Part shown: piece after piece, positions 28,141 to 37,761 of the stretch
Layout of the letters: the number at the start of each line of letters is the position of its first letter
Numbering within the stretch: position 1 is the stretch's first letter
Position numbers and translations under genes: made by a program
The notes under the pieces: generated by a model
What the model was told of the DNA's origin: nothing
The model's database searches: none
Seen by the model: the letters and a program-made list of their open reading frames with translations, nothing else
Assembly (NCBI RefSeq): GCF_012223425.1
Contig: NZ_CP038799.1
Coordinates: 2,046,001-2,110,000 of the forward strand
DNA from: Mycolicibacterium frederiksbergense
GTDB taxonomy: Bacteria > Actinomycetota > Actinomycetes > Mycobacteriales > Mycobacteriaceae
Direction of reading: 5' to 3'
DNA length: 64,000 bases

Positions 28141-28698
28141 CTACATCTTTCCGCGACAGCCGGGGCAGGGGCCTTGCATGTCAGCGCACATAGGACAGTT
28201 GTCCATCGACATTGTCATGGACCCGTTGCAGCACCACATCAGCTTGGTCGTGCCGTTGTCGTAGATGACCGCCATGGGCTCTGAGCCGGTGACATCGAAG
28301 TAGAGTGCACCAGTCGAGGATTGGCCCTGGCCAAGGGTACTGGCCGGAAGTCCTTGGGGGCTGGCGATCTGCCACAGAACGGGGTAGCGCTGCCCGTCTG
28401 CGGTGACGGCATAAAGGTTCGGAATTATTGGAGTCACCGTGCCGCTTGCCGCTCGGACGGTGGCGGATGCTTCCCACACTTGACCGCGAGCCGCGTACCC
28501 GGGCAGCACGGCAGCGGATGTCCGAAGATCACTGACGATCCACTCCTGGACGACAGCGCCTCCAGCGTCGGTCAGTTGGTGAGGCGAGCCGAATTGATGA
28601 TCGCAAGCCATCGCGGCAACAGCCGGTGGAGCGAGAGCGGCCGACACAGCGAAAATCGTCGCGAAGACGAATGTTGACAGGGAGGCGCGGAACCGCAT
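28141..28698 (-). CDS. Secreted MPT63-like (DUF1942) protein with Cys/Met-rich tail
   Basis: Exported protein of 185 residues with a signal peptide (1-30), an Ig-like MPT63 core (about 31-150; VVQEWIVSDLR and GQVWEASATVRA are typical), and an unusual tail WCCNGSMTMSMDNCPMCADM followed by CPGC. The tail has seven Cys and several Met, suggesting metal binding; ordinary MPT63 proteins lack this. The ATG at 28698 has GGAAGGA eight bases upstream, so the upstream open frame to 28863 is not used. It lies among metal-resistance genes, which fits but does not prove a copper role. Confidence 0.82.
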   Translation of the reverse strand: MRFRASLSTFVFATIFAVSAALAPPAVAAMACDHQFGSPHQLTDAGGAVVQEWIVSDLRTSAAVLPGYAARGQVWEASATVRAASGTVTPIIPNLYAVTADGQRYPVLWQIASPQGLPASTLGQGQSSTGALYFDVTGSEPMAVIYDNGTTKLMWCCNGSMTMSMDNCPMCADMQGPCPGCRGKM

Positions 28699-29103
28699 GG
28701 TGAGTGTCCTTCCGTACGAGTGAGAACGCGTCAACCAGTAAGTCGCTGTGACCACCAATGGCAAGCCGAAGCCTTCAGTCCCGACTTCATAAGGCATCGC
28801 CACCAGCCTGGCGCGTATGAACGGCCGCACGCTGCGGAAGTTCACTGCCCCAGCGTTAGTCACCCGAGTATGGGTTGGTCCGACTTCTCATAAAGATCTG
28901 ATGAAGATGTGGCCCCAGGTAAGCGACGCCAACAGACGATGACGTGCGGTGGCGACAAGTAACGTGCCGCTGCGCGGCTGGCGTTTGTGCCGCCGAGAAC
29001 CGAGGCACGGTAGACGTCAGCCCCGTGACAGAAGAATCTCGGTCAGGTTGAGATGTGGTGTCGCCTAGCTGGGTTGCCGTGATGGTGGTGCCATCATCGG
29101 ACG
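28699..29103. other. Divergent intergenic region
   Basis: About 400 bases between the MPT63-like gene and the His-rich membrane protein gene. No gene, TACGTA operator or CsoR box was found. Confidence 0.4.
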
Positions 29104-29835
29104 GTGGCTATCAAGGCGGCTCCCAGAACCGACAGCAGGTTGGCTGCTCGTTGCGCCGCACTAGCTTCTCTTGGGGTCGCAATCGTTCATTTTGCGGTGG
29201 TGCCGGCGCATTGGCAGCAATGGCCGCTGTCGGGGCTGTTTTTCGGTGCACTGGCTGTGCTTCAGCTGGTTTGGGCACGTGCGGTGCTTGTCAGGACTAC
29301 CACCCCGGTACTGGCTGCAGGGATCTTGCTCAACGTGGGGGCCGTGGCCTTGTGGGCTCTGTCCCGCACGGTGGGCGCGCCGTTCGGTCCGCATGCCGGT
29401 CAGCCGGAATTGGTTCAGGGCGCTGATTTGTGTGCTTTGTTGCTTCAGATCTACATCGTGATGGGTGCTGGCTGGATCTGGTATCGCGGGTTGCAGGGCG
29501 AACCGGTTTCGGCGCTGACGAGTGCTGGGGTGTTACTAGGAGCGGTCAGTGTTGTCGCGCTGGCGTCGACGGTGGGCGTCGTTTCAGGTCAGCGCCATGG
29601 CGATCATCACGGTCCTGCGGAGGCCGGTGCCGGCCATCACGGAACCGAAGCCGGCTCCGCCGAGGGGCATCACGGCCACGAGCCCGGCCCGGCGCCGGTC
29701 GTTCCGCTGAACGTCAGACCAGTGCAGCCGCCGCAGGCCCCGCCGCCTGGCGAAGCCACCGTCTCGCCGGCGGCACCGCCGATTATCGAAGCGCCGGCAC
29801 AGCCCCTGCACGATGACACCAGCCACGAACACTAG
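29104..29835 (+). CDS. Four-helix membrane protein with His-rich C-terminal tail
   Basis: Membrane protein of 243 residues: helices at about 15-35, 42-62, 70-90 and 110-165, then a hydrophilic tail with many His (GQRHGDHHGP, GHHGTEAGS, GHHGHEPG and a final HEH) and Pro-rich stretches. The His clusters may bind copper or zinc. The GTG start has no strong ribosome site. It converges with the CPH-type ATPase. I do not recognise a characterised family member. Confidence 0.75.
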   Translation: MAIKAAPRTDSRLAARCAALASLGVAIVHFAVVPAHWQQWPLSGLFFGALAVLQLVWARAVLVRTTTPVLAAGILLNVGAVALWALSRTVGAPFGPHAGQPELVQGADLCALLLQIYIVMGAGWIWYRGLQGEPVSALTSAGVLLGAVSVVALASTVGVVSGQRHGDHHGPAEAGAGHHGTEAGSAEGHHGHEPGPAPVVPLNVRPVQPPQAPPPGEATVSPAAPPIIEAPAQPLHDDTSHEH

Positions 29836-29897
29836 CGATACCGCAGCAGCCTGCTTCGGGCTGTGGGGCTTCGGGATGCTGGCGGACCATGATGGGG

Positions 29898-32018
29898 CTA
29901 GCGCTGCAATACGGCCTGGGCGCTGGCTTCGGGTCGAAGGTCCAGACGCCGCAATACCTGTGCGTTGAGCGCCACGACGATGGTCGACAGCGACATGAGA
30001 ATGGCGCCGACTGACATCGGCAGTACGAAGCCGACGGGCGCCAGGATCCCGGCGGCCAGCGGTACCGAGATGAGGTTGTAGCCTGCGCCCCACCAGAGGT
30101 TCTGTTTCATCTTGCGGTAGCTGGCGCGGGACAGTTCGATCACCGAGAGCACCGAACGCGGGTCTGAGCTGGCGAGGATGACTCCGGCGGAGGCGATCGC
30201 GACATCGGTTCCGGCGCCGATGGCGATGCCGACGTCGGCCTGCGCAAGTGCGGGAGCGTCGTTGACTCCGTCGCCGACCATGGCGACTTTCTTGCCTTCG
30301 TGCTGCAGTGCCGCCACTTTGGATGCTTTGTCTTCTGGGCGGACGCCGGCGAAGACTCGGTCGACGCCTAGTTCCTGTCCGACGGTGTTGGCGACAGCTT
30401 CGGCGTCGCCGGTGATCATGACGACTTCGACGCCGAGCTTGTGCAGCGCATCGACGGCCTCGCGAGATTCTGGGCGTACCTCGTCGGCCAGGCTCAGACC
30501 ACCGATGACGACCCCGTCGCGGACCACGTGCAGGATGATGGCGCCGTGGGCGCGCCATTGCTCGGCTGCTTCGATTTCGGGTTCACCGAGTTCTTCGAGC
30601 AGTCGAGGGCCGCCCACCCGTACTTGATGGCCGTCGATGGACGCGCTGACGCCTACGGCCGGCGAGGATGTGAAGCCGCTGGCGCGTGGAACATTGAGAC
30701 CTCGGTCGGTGGCGGCTTTGACGATGGCTTTGGCCAGTGGGTGTTCACTGTCTGTTTCTGCCGCGGCGGCCAGCGCGAGGACGGTTGCTTCATCGTGGTC
30801 GGCGACGGTCTGCACCGCTGTGACAATGGGCTCGCCTTTTGTCAGGGTGCCGGTCTTGTCGAAGAGCACCGCGTTCACGGTGCGCATGCCCTCTAATGCG
30901 AGCCGGTCTTTGATGAGCACGCCGCCGCGGGCGGCCCGTTCGGTGGCGATGGACACGACTAGTGGGATGGCCAGGCCCAGCGCGTGGGGGCAGGCGATCA
31001 CGAGGACGGTGATGGCGCGAACGACCGAAGCGTCTGGGTCCCCGACGATGGCCCAAACGAGCGCGGTGAGGGCCGCGGTGGCGACCGCGAACCAGAACAA
31101 CCAGCCGGCGGCGCGGTCGGCCAGGCGTTGGGCTCGTGAGGATGAGTTCTGCGCTTCGGTCACCAGGCGTTGGATACCGGCGAGGGCGGTATCGTCGCCG
31201 GTCGCGGTGATCTGTACGCGCAGACCGGAATCGGTGGCCACCGTGCCTGCGGTGACGCCATCGCCGACGCTGCGACTGACCGGTCGGGATTCACCGGTGA
31301 CCATCGACTCGTCGATGTCCGCGCGCCCGTCGACGATGGTCCCGTCGGCGGGAACGCTTCCACCCGGGCGAATCACCACCACATCGCCGACCCGCAGCTC
31401 TGCCGGGGACACTGTGACTGTGTGCTCGCCTTCGACCTTCTCTGCTTCGTCGGGCAGCAGGGCAGCCAAAGTGTCTAGCGCCGATGTTGTCTGGGCCAGT
31501 GAGCGCATTTCCACCCAGTGCCCCAGCAACATGATGACGATGAGCAGGGCCAGTTCCCACCAAAATTCAAGTTCGTGGTGCAGCAAGCCCAAGCTCGCAC
31601 CCCACGACGCGAGGAACGCGACTGTGATGGCCAATCCGATCAGCAGCATCATTCCCGGTTTGCGGGTGCGGATTTCGCTGACGGCGCCGGTGAGGAAGGG
31701 GCGCCCGCCCACGATGAACATGACGGTGCCGAATACGGGTGCGACCCACTGTGCACCTGTGAAACGCGGAATGTCGTAGCCGACGAGCATGGCGAACATC
31801 GATGAGAACGCCACGACCGGAACGGCGATGATCATGTTGACCCAGAACAGCTTTCGGAACTGAGCGACATGGTCACCATGGCCGCCGTGACCCCCGTGCC
31901 CTTGGTGGTGTTGTTCCGTGTCGGCTGCCGCGCGTGCCTCGTGGTCGTGGTGACCGCCATGTTCGGCGTGCCGATCAGCGTGGGGGGTCGCTTCGGAGGG
32001 GTCGGGGTGGTGTGTCAT
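29898..32018 (-). CDS. copB: P1B-type ATPase, CPH motif (CopB-like copper exporter)
   Basis: Copper-transporting ATPase of 706 residues. The N-terminus is a His-rich cytoplasmic stretch (about 1-50: repeated HH, GHGGHGGHGDH). Core motifs are VTGESRPV, IACPHALGLAIP with the CPH motif typical of CopB (P1B-3), DKTGTLTKGEP, and MVGDGVNDAPALAQ. CopB types export Cu+ or Cu2+ or Ag+. The ATG at 32018 has AAGGA seven bases upstream; the frame is open much further but without homology. It follows csoR by 47 bases on the same strand, so it is probably the last gene of the CsoR-controlled operon. Confidence 0.93.
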   Translation of the reverse strand: MTHHPDPSEATPHADRHAEHGGHHDHEARAAADTEQHHQGHGGHGGHGDHVAQFRKLFWVNMIIAVPVVAFSSMFAMLVGYDIPRFTGAQWVAPVFGTVMFIVGGRPFLTGAVSEIRTRKPGMMLLIGLAITVAFLASWGASLGLLHHELEFWWELALLIVIMLLGHWVEMRSLAQTTSALDTLAALLPDEAEKVEGEHTVTVSPAELRVGDVVVIRPGGSVPADGTIVDGRADIDESMVTGESRPVSRSVGDGVTAGTVATDSGLRVQITATGDDTALAGIQRLVTEAQNSSSRAQRLADRAAGWLFWFAVATAALTALVWAIVGDPDASVVRAITVLVIACPHALGLAIPLVVSIATERAARGGVLIKDRLALEGMRTVNAVLFDKTGTLTKGEPIVTAVQTVADHDEATVLALAAAAETDSEHPLAKAIVKAATDRGLNVPRASGFTSSPAVGVSASIDGHQVRVGGPRLLEELGEPEIEAAEQWRAHGAIILHVVRDGVVIGGLSLADEVRPESREAVDALHKLGVEVVMITGDAEAVANTVGQELGVDRVFAGVRPEDKASKVAALQHEGKKVAMVGDGVNDAPALAQADVGIAIGAGTDVAIASAGVILASSDPRSVLSVIELSRASYRKMKQNLWWGAGYNLISVPLAAGILAPVGFVLPMSVGAILMSLSTIVVALNAQVLRRLDLRPEASAQAVLQR

Positions 32019-32065
32019 GTGTGTCCTTGAGTAGATCGCGGCGGCATTGGGGCGGTTCGCAAACG

Positions 32066-32395
32066 CTAGGAGCGCACCAGCCGCGCGATCGCCTCGGTTG
32101 CTTCGGTCAGTTTCGCGTCTGCCGCGGGGCCGCCCGCGGCGGCGGCGTTTGCGACGCAATGGCGCAGGTGGTCGTCGAGCAGTCCGAGTGCTACCCCTTG
32201 CAAGGCTTTGGTCAGAGCGTCGACCTGGGTGAGGATGTCGATGCAGTAGCGGTCCTGCTCGATCATCCGGCTGATTCCGCGGGCTTGGCCCTCGATCCGC
32301 TTGAGCCGTGCGAGATACCGCTCTTTGTCCGTGATGTAGCCGTGGTGGCCGACATCGGTCGTCGCGCACTGGCCCGTACCGTCTGTGGTGGTCAT
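32066..32395 (-). CDS. csoR: CsoR-family copper-sensing repressor
   Basis: All-helical repressor of 109 residues (DUF156). Conserved segments are RLKRIEGQARGISRMIEQDRYC and the C-H-C copper ligands (Cys in DRYCIDIL, His and Cys in DDHLRHCV). Cu(I) binding releases its operator DNA. It overlaps the preceding small gene (ATGA) and precedes copB. Likely operators are the two boxes at 36063-36110 upstream of the HMA gene and perhaps the box at 37215. Confidence 0.95.
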   Translation of the reverse strand: MTTTDGTGQCATTDVGHHGYITDKERYLARLKRIEGQARGISRMIEQDRYCIDILTQVDALTKALQGVALGLLDDHLRHCVANAAAAGGPAADAKLTEATEAIARLVRS

Positions 32396-32550
32396 TGATT
32401 CCTCGCTTTCACGCTCGAAGGTCGAGGTGCGGCGGCGCTGCTCCAGTCGATATCCAGCAGGTTCGGTGCAGTAGGGATGTCTGCTACTGCCGCAGCCTTG
32501 TCCTCGCCATCGGCGCAGCAGCAGCCGGCCCGTTGCAGTTGTTCAGTCAC
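32392..32550 (-). CDS. Small Cys-rich peptide between copA and csoR
   Basis: Open frame of 52 codons starting at GTG 32550 with GAAAGGA upstream. It reads [16 protein letters not shown] near its start and ends in KARNQ. It overlaps the end of copA by eight bases and the csoR start by ATGA, so both junctions are translationally coupled. The three adjacent Cys suggest a Cu(I)-binding peptide. No family is recognised. The overlaps and ribosome site argue that it is real. Confidence 0.6.
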   Translation of the reverse strand: MTEQLQRAGCCCADGEDKAAAVADIPTAPNLLDIDWSSAAAPRPSSVKARNQ

Positions 32551-34834
32551 GACGACTGTCCTTTCTATCGCTGTCTGTCTGGTTGAAGGTGCTGGCAAAT
32601 CCGCGTAAGCGCAGGCTGTTGGTGACGACGAACACACTGGAGAAGGCCATCGCCGCGCCGGCGAGCATGGGGTTGAGCATGCCCAGGGCGGCCACGGGGA
32701 TGGCAGCGACGTTGTAGGCGAACGCCCAGAACAGGTTGGTCTTGATGGTTGACAATGTCCTGCGGGATAGCCGGATTGCGTCGACGGCGCTGCGCAGATC
32801 GCCGCGAACCAGGGTGATGTCGGAAGCCTCGATCGCCACGTCGGTGCCGGTACCCATGGCCAGACCGAGGTCGGCCTGAGCCAGAGCCGCAGCGTCGTTG
32901 ACACCGTCGCCGATCATCGCGACGGTCTTGCCTTCGGCCTGCAGCCTGGTGATCACCTGCACCTTCCCTTCGGGCATGACCTCGGCGATGACGGTGTCGA
33001 TTCCGACGTCCTCGGCGATGCGGCGGGCGACGGCCTCGTTGTCTCCGGTCAGCAGCACAGGGGTCAGCCCGAGTTGCTTCAGTTGCGCAATGGCCTGCGC
33101 GCTGGTGGGTTTGACGGTGTCGGCGATGACCAGGATGCCGCGGGCCTGTCCATCCCAGCCGACAGCGACGACGGTCTTTCCCTCAGTTTCGGCGTGAGCC
33201 TTGGCCCGCACCAAGTCGGGATCGAGGTGTTGTGCCCAGTCGGCCAGCAAGGTCTCTCGGCCGACGACGACGGCGTGCCCGTCAACGACGCCCTGCACGC
33301 CCTTGCCTTGCACGTTCGCGAATTCCTCGACCGTGGGAAGTGTTCCGGTCTCGTCTCTTGCCGCGATAGCGATCGCTTGGGCAATGGGGTGTTCGGAGGC
33401 GTCTTCGATGGCACCGGCCAGCCGTAGCAGGTCGCCGCGGGTGGTTCCCGGCGCCGTGACCACGTCGACGAGGGCCATTTTCCCGGTGGTGACGGTGCCC
33501 GTCTTATCCAGTACCACGGTGTCCACGGTGCGGGTGGACTCCAGCACCTCGGGTCCTTTGATCAGAATGCCCAGTTGTGCGCCCCGACCGGTTCCCACGA
33601 GCAGCGCGGTGGGGGTGGCCAGTCCGAGCGCGCACGGGCAGGCGATCACCAGGACCGCGACGGCCGCGGTGAACGCGGCGGCGACGGGGAAACCAGCCCC
33701 GAGCCACGCGCCGAGGGTGATCACCGCGACGGCGATCACGATCGGCACGAAGACCCCGGAGATCCGGTCGGCCAGGCGCTGCACTTCCGCTTTGCCGGTT
33801 TGGGCGTTCTCGACCAGTTTCGCCATGTGAGCCAGCTGGGTGTCGGAACCGACACGGCTGGCGCGCACGACCAGGCGGCCACCGGCGTTGACCGTGGCGC
33901 CCACCACGTTGTCGCCGGTGCCGACTTCGACCGGGACGGATTCGCCGGTCAGCATGGACGCGTCAACTGCTGAGGTGCCGGACACCACCACGCCGTCCGT
34001 GGCGATCTTTTCCCCCGGTCGTACGACGAATTCGTCGCCGGCGGCAAGCTGGTCGGCGGGGATTTTGGTTTCGGTGCCGTCGCGCAGTACCGAGACTTCT
34101 TTAGCGCCCAGCTCCAACAGTGCGCGCAGCGCGGCGCCGGCCTGGCGCTTGGACCTTTTCTCGAAGTAGCGACCGGCCAGGATGAAGGTCGTCACCCCCG
34201 CGGCTACTTCGAGGTAGATGTTGGCTGCGCCATGGGAGGGGGCCAAGGTCAGCGTGAAGGGGTGCGTCATTCCGGCCGCGCCTGCGGTTCCGAGGAACAA
34301 CGCGTAGAGCGACCACAGGAACGCCGCTAGGGTGCCCATCGAGATCAGCGTGTCCATCGTGGCGCTGCCGTGGCGCAGGTTGGCCCACGCCGCACGGTGA
34401 AACGGCCACGCTGCCCACAGGACGACCGGGGCTGCCAAAGTCAGTGATGCCCACTGCCAGTAGGTGAATTGCAGGGCCGGGATCATCGCCATCGCGATGA
34501 CCGGCACCGACAACGCGGTGGCCGCGATGAGGCGGTGACGCAGCGCGAGCAGTTCGGGGTCGGCTTCGCTCGCGGAGGTGTCATCGGTGGTCTCTACTGT
34601 GCTCCCGGCCAGTGTGGCGGTGTAGCCGGTCGCTTCCACCGCAGTGATCAGCTGCGTCGGGTCATACCCGTCGGGCACCGCCACAGCGGCCTTTTCGGTC
34701 GCGTAGTTGACCGAGGCGGTGACGCCGTCGATCTTGTTGAGTCTGCGCTCAATTCGGTTCGCGCAGGAGGCGCACGTCATGCCGCCGATCTTCAGCTCGA
34801 TGCTCGCGGCGGACACCGGTGTCGATGTCGTCAT
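32543..34834 (-). CDS. copA: P1B-type Cu+ ATPase, CPC motif (CopA/CtpV-like)
   Basis: Cu+ exporter of 763 residues: an N-terminal HMA domain with [13 protein letters not shown] (about 17-29), eight helices, A-domain [22 protein letters not shown] (CPC), DKTGTVTTG, and [13 protein letters not shown]. This is the P1B-1 class like mycobacterial CtpV. The ATG at 34834 has AAGGAG six bases upstream; the upstream open frame lacks domains. The order HMA chaperone, secreted protein, copA, small peptide, csoR, copB on one strand suggests a single CsoR-controlled operon. Confidence 0.95.
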   Translation of the reverse strand: MTTSTPVSAASIELKIGGMTCASCANRIERRLNKIDGVTASVNYATEKAAVAVPDGYDPTQLITAVEATGYTATLAGSTVETTDDTSASEADPELLALRHRLIAATALSVPVIAMAMIPALQFTYWQWASLTLAAPVVLWAAWPFHRAAWANLRHGSATMDTLISMGTLAAFLWSLYALFLGTAGAAGMTHPFTLTLAPSHGAANIYLEVAAGVTTFILAGRYFEKRSKRQAGAALRALLELGAKEVSVLRDGTETKIPADQLAAGDEFVVRPGEKIATDGVVVSGTSAVDASMLTGESVPVEVGTGDNVVGATVNAGGRLVVRASRVGSDTQLAHMAKLVENAQTGKAEVQRLADRISGVFVPIVIAVAVITLGAWLGAGFPVAAAFTAAVAVLVIACPCALGLATPTALLVGTGRGAQLGILIKGPEVLESTRTVDTVVLDKTGTVTTGKMALVDVVTAPGTTRGDLLRLAGAIEDASEHPIAQAIAIAARDETGTLPTVEEFANVQGKGVQGVVDGHAVVVGRETLLADWAQHLDPDLVRAKAHAETEGKTVVAVGWDGQARGILVIADTVKPTSAQAIAQLKQLGLTPVLLTGDNEAVARRIAEDVGIDTVIAEVMPEGKVQVITRLQAEGKTVAMIGDGVNDAAALAQADLGLAMGTGTDVAIEASDITLVRGDLRSAVDAIRLSRRTLSTIKTNLFWAFAYNVAAIPVAALGMLNPMLAGAAMAFSSVFVVTNSLRLRGFASTFNQTDSDRKDSRRD

Positions 34835-34868
34835 GGATGCTCCTTTTTTCTGGGGGCCGGTATCGCGG

Positions 34869-35825
34869 TCAGTGCCCGCTGTGGCCGGCGCTGTGATCCG
34901 GATCTGCTGTCGGTGCGGTAGCGCCGAGGCCGCTGCGGGTGGCATCAACAGCGAATGTCGCGGTGTGCACTGTGTCCTGTATTTGGAAGTCGAGATAAAG
35001 CAAGTAACGGCCGGCGGTGGGTGCGGTGGCCGCGAACGGCACCGTTGGTCCACCGTGGTCCCCCGGTGACGGCACAGCGCCTTCGGGATGTACATGCAGG
35101 TAGGCAAGGTCGCCTTCACGGAGCGCGACAAGGTGCCCGAACGCACCCAGATACGGTTGCAACGCGGTCACGGGCTGGCCGTCGCGGGTGATGCGGGCGG
35201 TGAGCTGTGCTGATGTCCCCGCGGTCATGGTTCCCTGTAGCTCTACGGTGTATCCGCCGACCCGGTCCACCGTGCGCGGGTCTGAAGCCGGCAAGGGCGC
35301 AAATGTTCCAGCCACCTCAACGGTACGAGTGAGCGTGCGCTGGCTCCCGCCCGTGGGCGCGAAGTCCGCGAAGACCCGGTAGCTGCCTGCGGCTTTCCAG
35401 GTCCACGGAATGGACCACGTGCCGCTTCGGGGATCCAGGATCGGATGCACATGGGCGTAATGACTTCCGTCAGAACGCACGACGATCAGGTGTAACTGCT
35501 TGTCGTGAACGGTGTCGTAGTCCCGCAGCGGCTCTCCCGAGGAGTCCAGGATCGAAAAGCTCAGGATGCCTCGGGCATCGACGGTGCGTGGCGCTCGCAC
35601 CGGCAGCAGCTGATAACCGTCCCGAGCGAGCGACAACCCTGCGGGGTCCCCGACCGGCATGGCGCCCGGCGCCGGCGGCTCGTTGCTGGCGAGAGGTTTT
35701 GCCGTCGAGCTGGCGTTCCCTTGGGCTGCGGGGGCGGGAACGACGGCCGCCGCGGTGGCGTAGGCGGCACCGAAAGCTACGACCATTACCACGCAGAAGG
35801 CGGCCAGTCGTCCCGCGGCGTTCAT
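34869..35825 (-). CDS. Secreted His-rich copper-associated protein
   Basis: Exported or membrane-anchored protein of 318 residues with an N-terminal hydrophobic segment (about 7-29). The body repeats an unusual pattern: [11 protein letters not shown] in the first half and [11 protein letters not shown] in the second, suggesting two related beta domains each with an HxH site, and the tail ends HSAGHSGH. These could bind Cu(II). Such proteins occur between an HMA gene and a copper ATPase in several mycobacterial copper loci. The start overlaps the HMA stop by ATGA. Confidence 0.8.
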   Translation of the reverse strand: MNAAGRLAAFCVVMVVAFGAAYATAAAVVPAPAAQGNASSTAKPLASNEPPAPGAMPVGDPAGLSLARDGYQLLPVRAPRTVDARGILSFSILDSSGEPLRDYDTVHDKQLHLIVVRSDGSHYAHVHPILDPRSGTWSIPWTWKAAGSYRVFADFAPTGGSQRTLTRTVEVAGTFAPLPASDPRTVDRVGGYTVELQGTMTAGTSAQLTARITRDGQPVTALQPYLGAFGHLVALREGDLAYLHVHPEGAVPSPGDHGGPTVPFAATAPTAGRYLLYLDFQIQDTVHTATFAVDATRSGLGATAPTADPDHSAGHSGH

Positions 35826-36034
35826 GCGACCCGCACCGCCGAGTAGCCGGCCTCGGCTACGGCAGCCACAACCTGCGCGTCATCGACAGACCCGTCAGAT
35901 GTCACGGTGAGCGCGCCGGTCTTGGCGCTTACCTCGACATCTCGGACCCCGGCGACGCCGCCGACCTCCTCGCGTACGGATGCCTCGCAATGCCCGCAGC
36001 TCATCCCCGTGACGGCGTACTTGCTCGTACCCAT
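35822..36034 (-). CDS. HMA-domain copper chaperone (CopZ-like)
   Basis: Protein of 70 residues that is a single heavy-metal-associated domain with GMSCGHCEASV, the MxCxxC copper site. It would carry Cu(I) to the CopA HMA domain. First gene of the copper operon, with two CsoR boxes just upstream. Translation is coupled to the following secreted protein. Confidence 0.93.
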   Translation of the reverse strand: MGTSKYAVTGMSCGHCEASVREEVGGVAGVRDVEVSAKTGALTVTSDGSVDDAQVVAAVAEAGYSAVRVA

Positions 36035-36062
36035 GACTGAACTCCTAACTTCGCTTACCGTT

Positions 36063-36081
36063 TATACCCCTACCGGGTATG
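36063..36081. promoter_or_regulatory. CsoR-type box 1
   Basis: TATACCCCTACCGGGTATG, an imperfect TATACCCC/GGGGTATA-type inverted repeat, 29 bases upstream of the HMA gene start. Confidence 0.75.
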
Positions 36082-36092
36082 TGTACCTAGGC

Positions 36093-36110
36093 TATACCCC
36101 CACGGGGTAC
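36093..36110. promoter_or_regulatory. CsoR-type box 2
   Basis: TATACCCCCACGGGGTAC, the better of the two copper boxes, with near-perfect symmetry around CA. Tandem boxes suggest two CsoR tetramers. Confidence 0.78.
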
Positions 36111-36191
36111 GGCACAAGGGGCAGTTCTCCGCGGCTTTGATGACCGTCAATGCTTATCGGGGTATCCCTACGAAGGGCGAGACGGTTGGTG

Positions 36192-36964
36192 ATGCGAACG
36201 TTGCACGTCGGGAACGATGGCTGGCCACTGATGGGCGAGGTCGTCGGCCACGGCAAGCTGGTCATCATGTTGCACGGCGGTGGGCTGCCCGATCACCACA
36301 GCATGTGTCGGCTTGCTGGCCGCCTTGCTGGTCGGTATCGCGTTGCGCTGCCAGACATTCGAGGGTACGGAGCATCGCGTTGCCCCGACCCGGCGTTGCA
36401 CCGGTGGGATCAATACGTCACGGACACCAAGGCGATCATGCCTCCAACATCCCCGAATCGCCCGGTCGGCAGTCGTCATCAGCGCTGAAGCTATTGAAGA
36501 CGACAGGGAAAAAAGCCGCAGACAAAAGGCTGACGAGCCAGTTCGCCGATCGCGCCCGCTCTCGCGGCTTACAGGCCGCGTGGGAGCTGTTCATTCCTCA
36601 CCTCCAGCCGCTCATAACTAACCTCGTCACCGAGGCTATTCCGCGCGCTGACGCCCAAAGCGCGGCTGCCGCAGTGGCAATCGGCAATGACCGCGCCGTC
36701 GCGATAGTCGAAGAACTCCGGCGCATCGACACTCCGACCCTCATCATTGCCGGCGATGACACACGTCATCCCACGCACTTGGCGCGTTCGCTCGCCGACG
36801 TCCGTCCGATGGAATTTTTGGCGCGGGCCACCATGTCCGACCTGCTGGTCAACGCTGACGACATGGCACATGCCTTCGCCTCGGAAATCGAGGAATTTCT
36901 CGCCACCACGTCCGACCCGGAAACTCAGCCCCACCAAACGCAGCGGCGAAGCAACCTCAAATAG
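36192..36964 (+). pseudogene. Decayed alpha/beta-hydrolase gene
   Basis: The N-terminal part of an alpha/beta hydrolase is clear in one frame (GKLVIMLHGGG, then ALPDIRGYGASRCPDPALH). The middle fragment AVVISAEAIEDD is in another frame, and the C-terminal part (TPTLIIAGDDTRHPTHLA, then FLA) is in a third. The nucleophile elbow region between the first two fragments is missing. This is therefore a gene with a deletion and frameshifts. An intact but different hydrolase of this fold is at 51881-52696. Confidence 0.75.
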
Positions 36965-37047
36965 CCACCTAGGGCGATTTGATGGTCCGCCTGTCACCGG
37001 TGATGCTGTGGCGCTTCTGTTAGCGACCGCCGCCCATCGCGCAGCCG

Positions 37048-37194
37048 TCAGCCGCAGCAGGACTTTCCCTTGTCCGCCGCGATGGCACGGCGCCCGCTGG
37101 TGATGCCGCCCAGCGCACACAGAGCAATGCACTTGGCGACCGACCGCGCCGTCGCACTACGGAGCATCCGGCGCACCTTCTCGCCCATTTGCAT
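37048..37194 (-). CDS. Small protein with C-terminal CCG behind a copper box
   Basis: A 48-residue open frame (MQMGEKVRRML start, or 46 residues from the second Met) with a basic first half, a hydrophobic Ala-rich middle holding two Cys (CIALCALGG), and a C-terminal KSCCG. The upstream sequence GGAAGGG serves either start. The box at 37215-37233 lies 20 bases from the start. Tiny copper-induced proteins exist in mycobacteria, but I do not recognise this one. Confidence 0.6.
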   Translation of the reverse strand: MQMGEKVRRMLRSATARSVAKCIALCALGGITSGRRAIAADKGKSCCG

Positions 37195-37214
37195 CCAACC
37201 CTTCCGCCGACTGT

Positions 37215-37233
37215 TATACCCCCCGGTGGTATG
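37215..37233. promoter_or_regulatory. CsoR/RicR-type box upstream of the small CCG protein
   Basis: TATACCCCCCGGTGGTATG, an inverted-repeat copper box similar to those at 36063 and 36093. Either CsoR or a RicR-type paralogue could bind it. Confidence 0.62.
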
Positions 37234-37316
37234 CAAATACTAGCCCGTGGGTTGTCATCTCACAATGGGTCAGCACTCGACCTGCGGACTTGAACTCGAT
37301 GTCGGTCCGCGCGGTC

Positions 37317-37584
37317 CAGCGGGGACATCGCCTACACCACGGTCATGTCGACCGTGGACAACCTCCACACCGAGGGGTGTCTGACCAGGGAGCGCGAGGG
37401 GCGAGCTTACCGGTACCGGGCGAGGTTGACCCGCGAGGAGCACAGCGCGCAACTCATGAGCGCCGCGTTAGCCGGTGGCGGGCGACCCGACCTCGTGCTC
37501 AAGTACTTCTTGGAGCAGATCGGCACCGAGGAGTCCGACACCATCTGCCGCGCACTGCGCCGCGCGTCCCGAGGCGGACGGTGA
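37317..37584 (+). pseudogene. 5'-truncated BlaI gene
   Basis: The open frame begins abruptly at GDIAYTTVMSTVDNL, inside the recognition helix, and continues through CLTREREGRAYRYRARLT and the dimerisation helices to a normal end (RALRRASRGGR). The N-terminal 40 residues of a BlaI are missing and no BlaR follows. It is closest to BlaI-2 and BlaI-3. Confidence 0.8.
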
Positions 37585-37761
37585 ACGTCGAGGCCGCTGG
37601 CGACGGCGCGAAACCACCACACCTGCAGCCGTGATAGAACGCCCTACTCCCCACCGGATTTCGGCGGTATCAGGCGCCGTCGAGACGAGCGCACGCAGCC
37701 ACACAATGATCGCGCCACACCTGCATCATTGGATGGTGACCGCGCTGGACGACCTTACGTG

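Noticed and set aside
30637..31779. Long open frame on the + strand (380 codons) opposite the CPH-type ATPase
   Set aside because: It is antisense to a clear ATPase, has no ribosome site or family features, and its composition is that expected of a GC-rich shadow frame.
34834..35146. Upstream start for copA at 35146
   Set aside because: The added residues run antisense-free over the secreted-protein gene in another frame, and the ATG at 34834 has a strong AAGGAG site.
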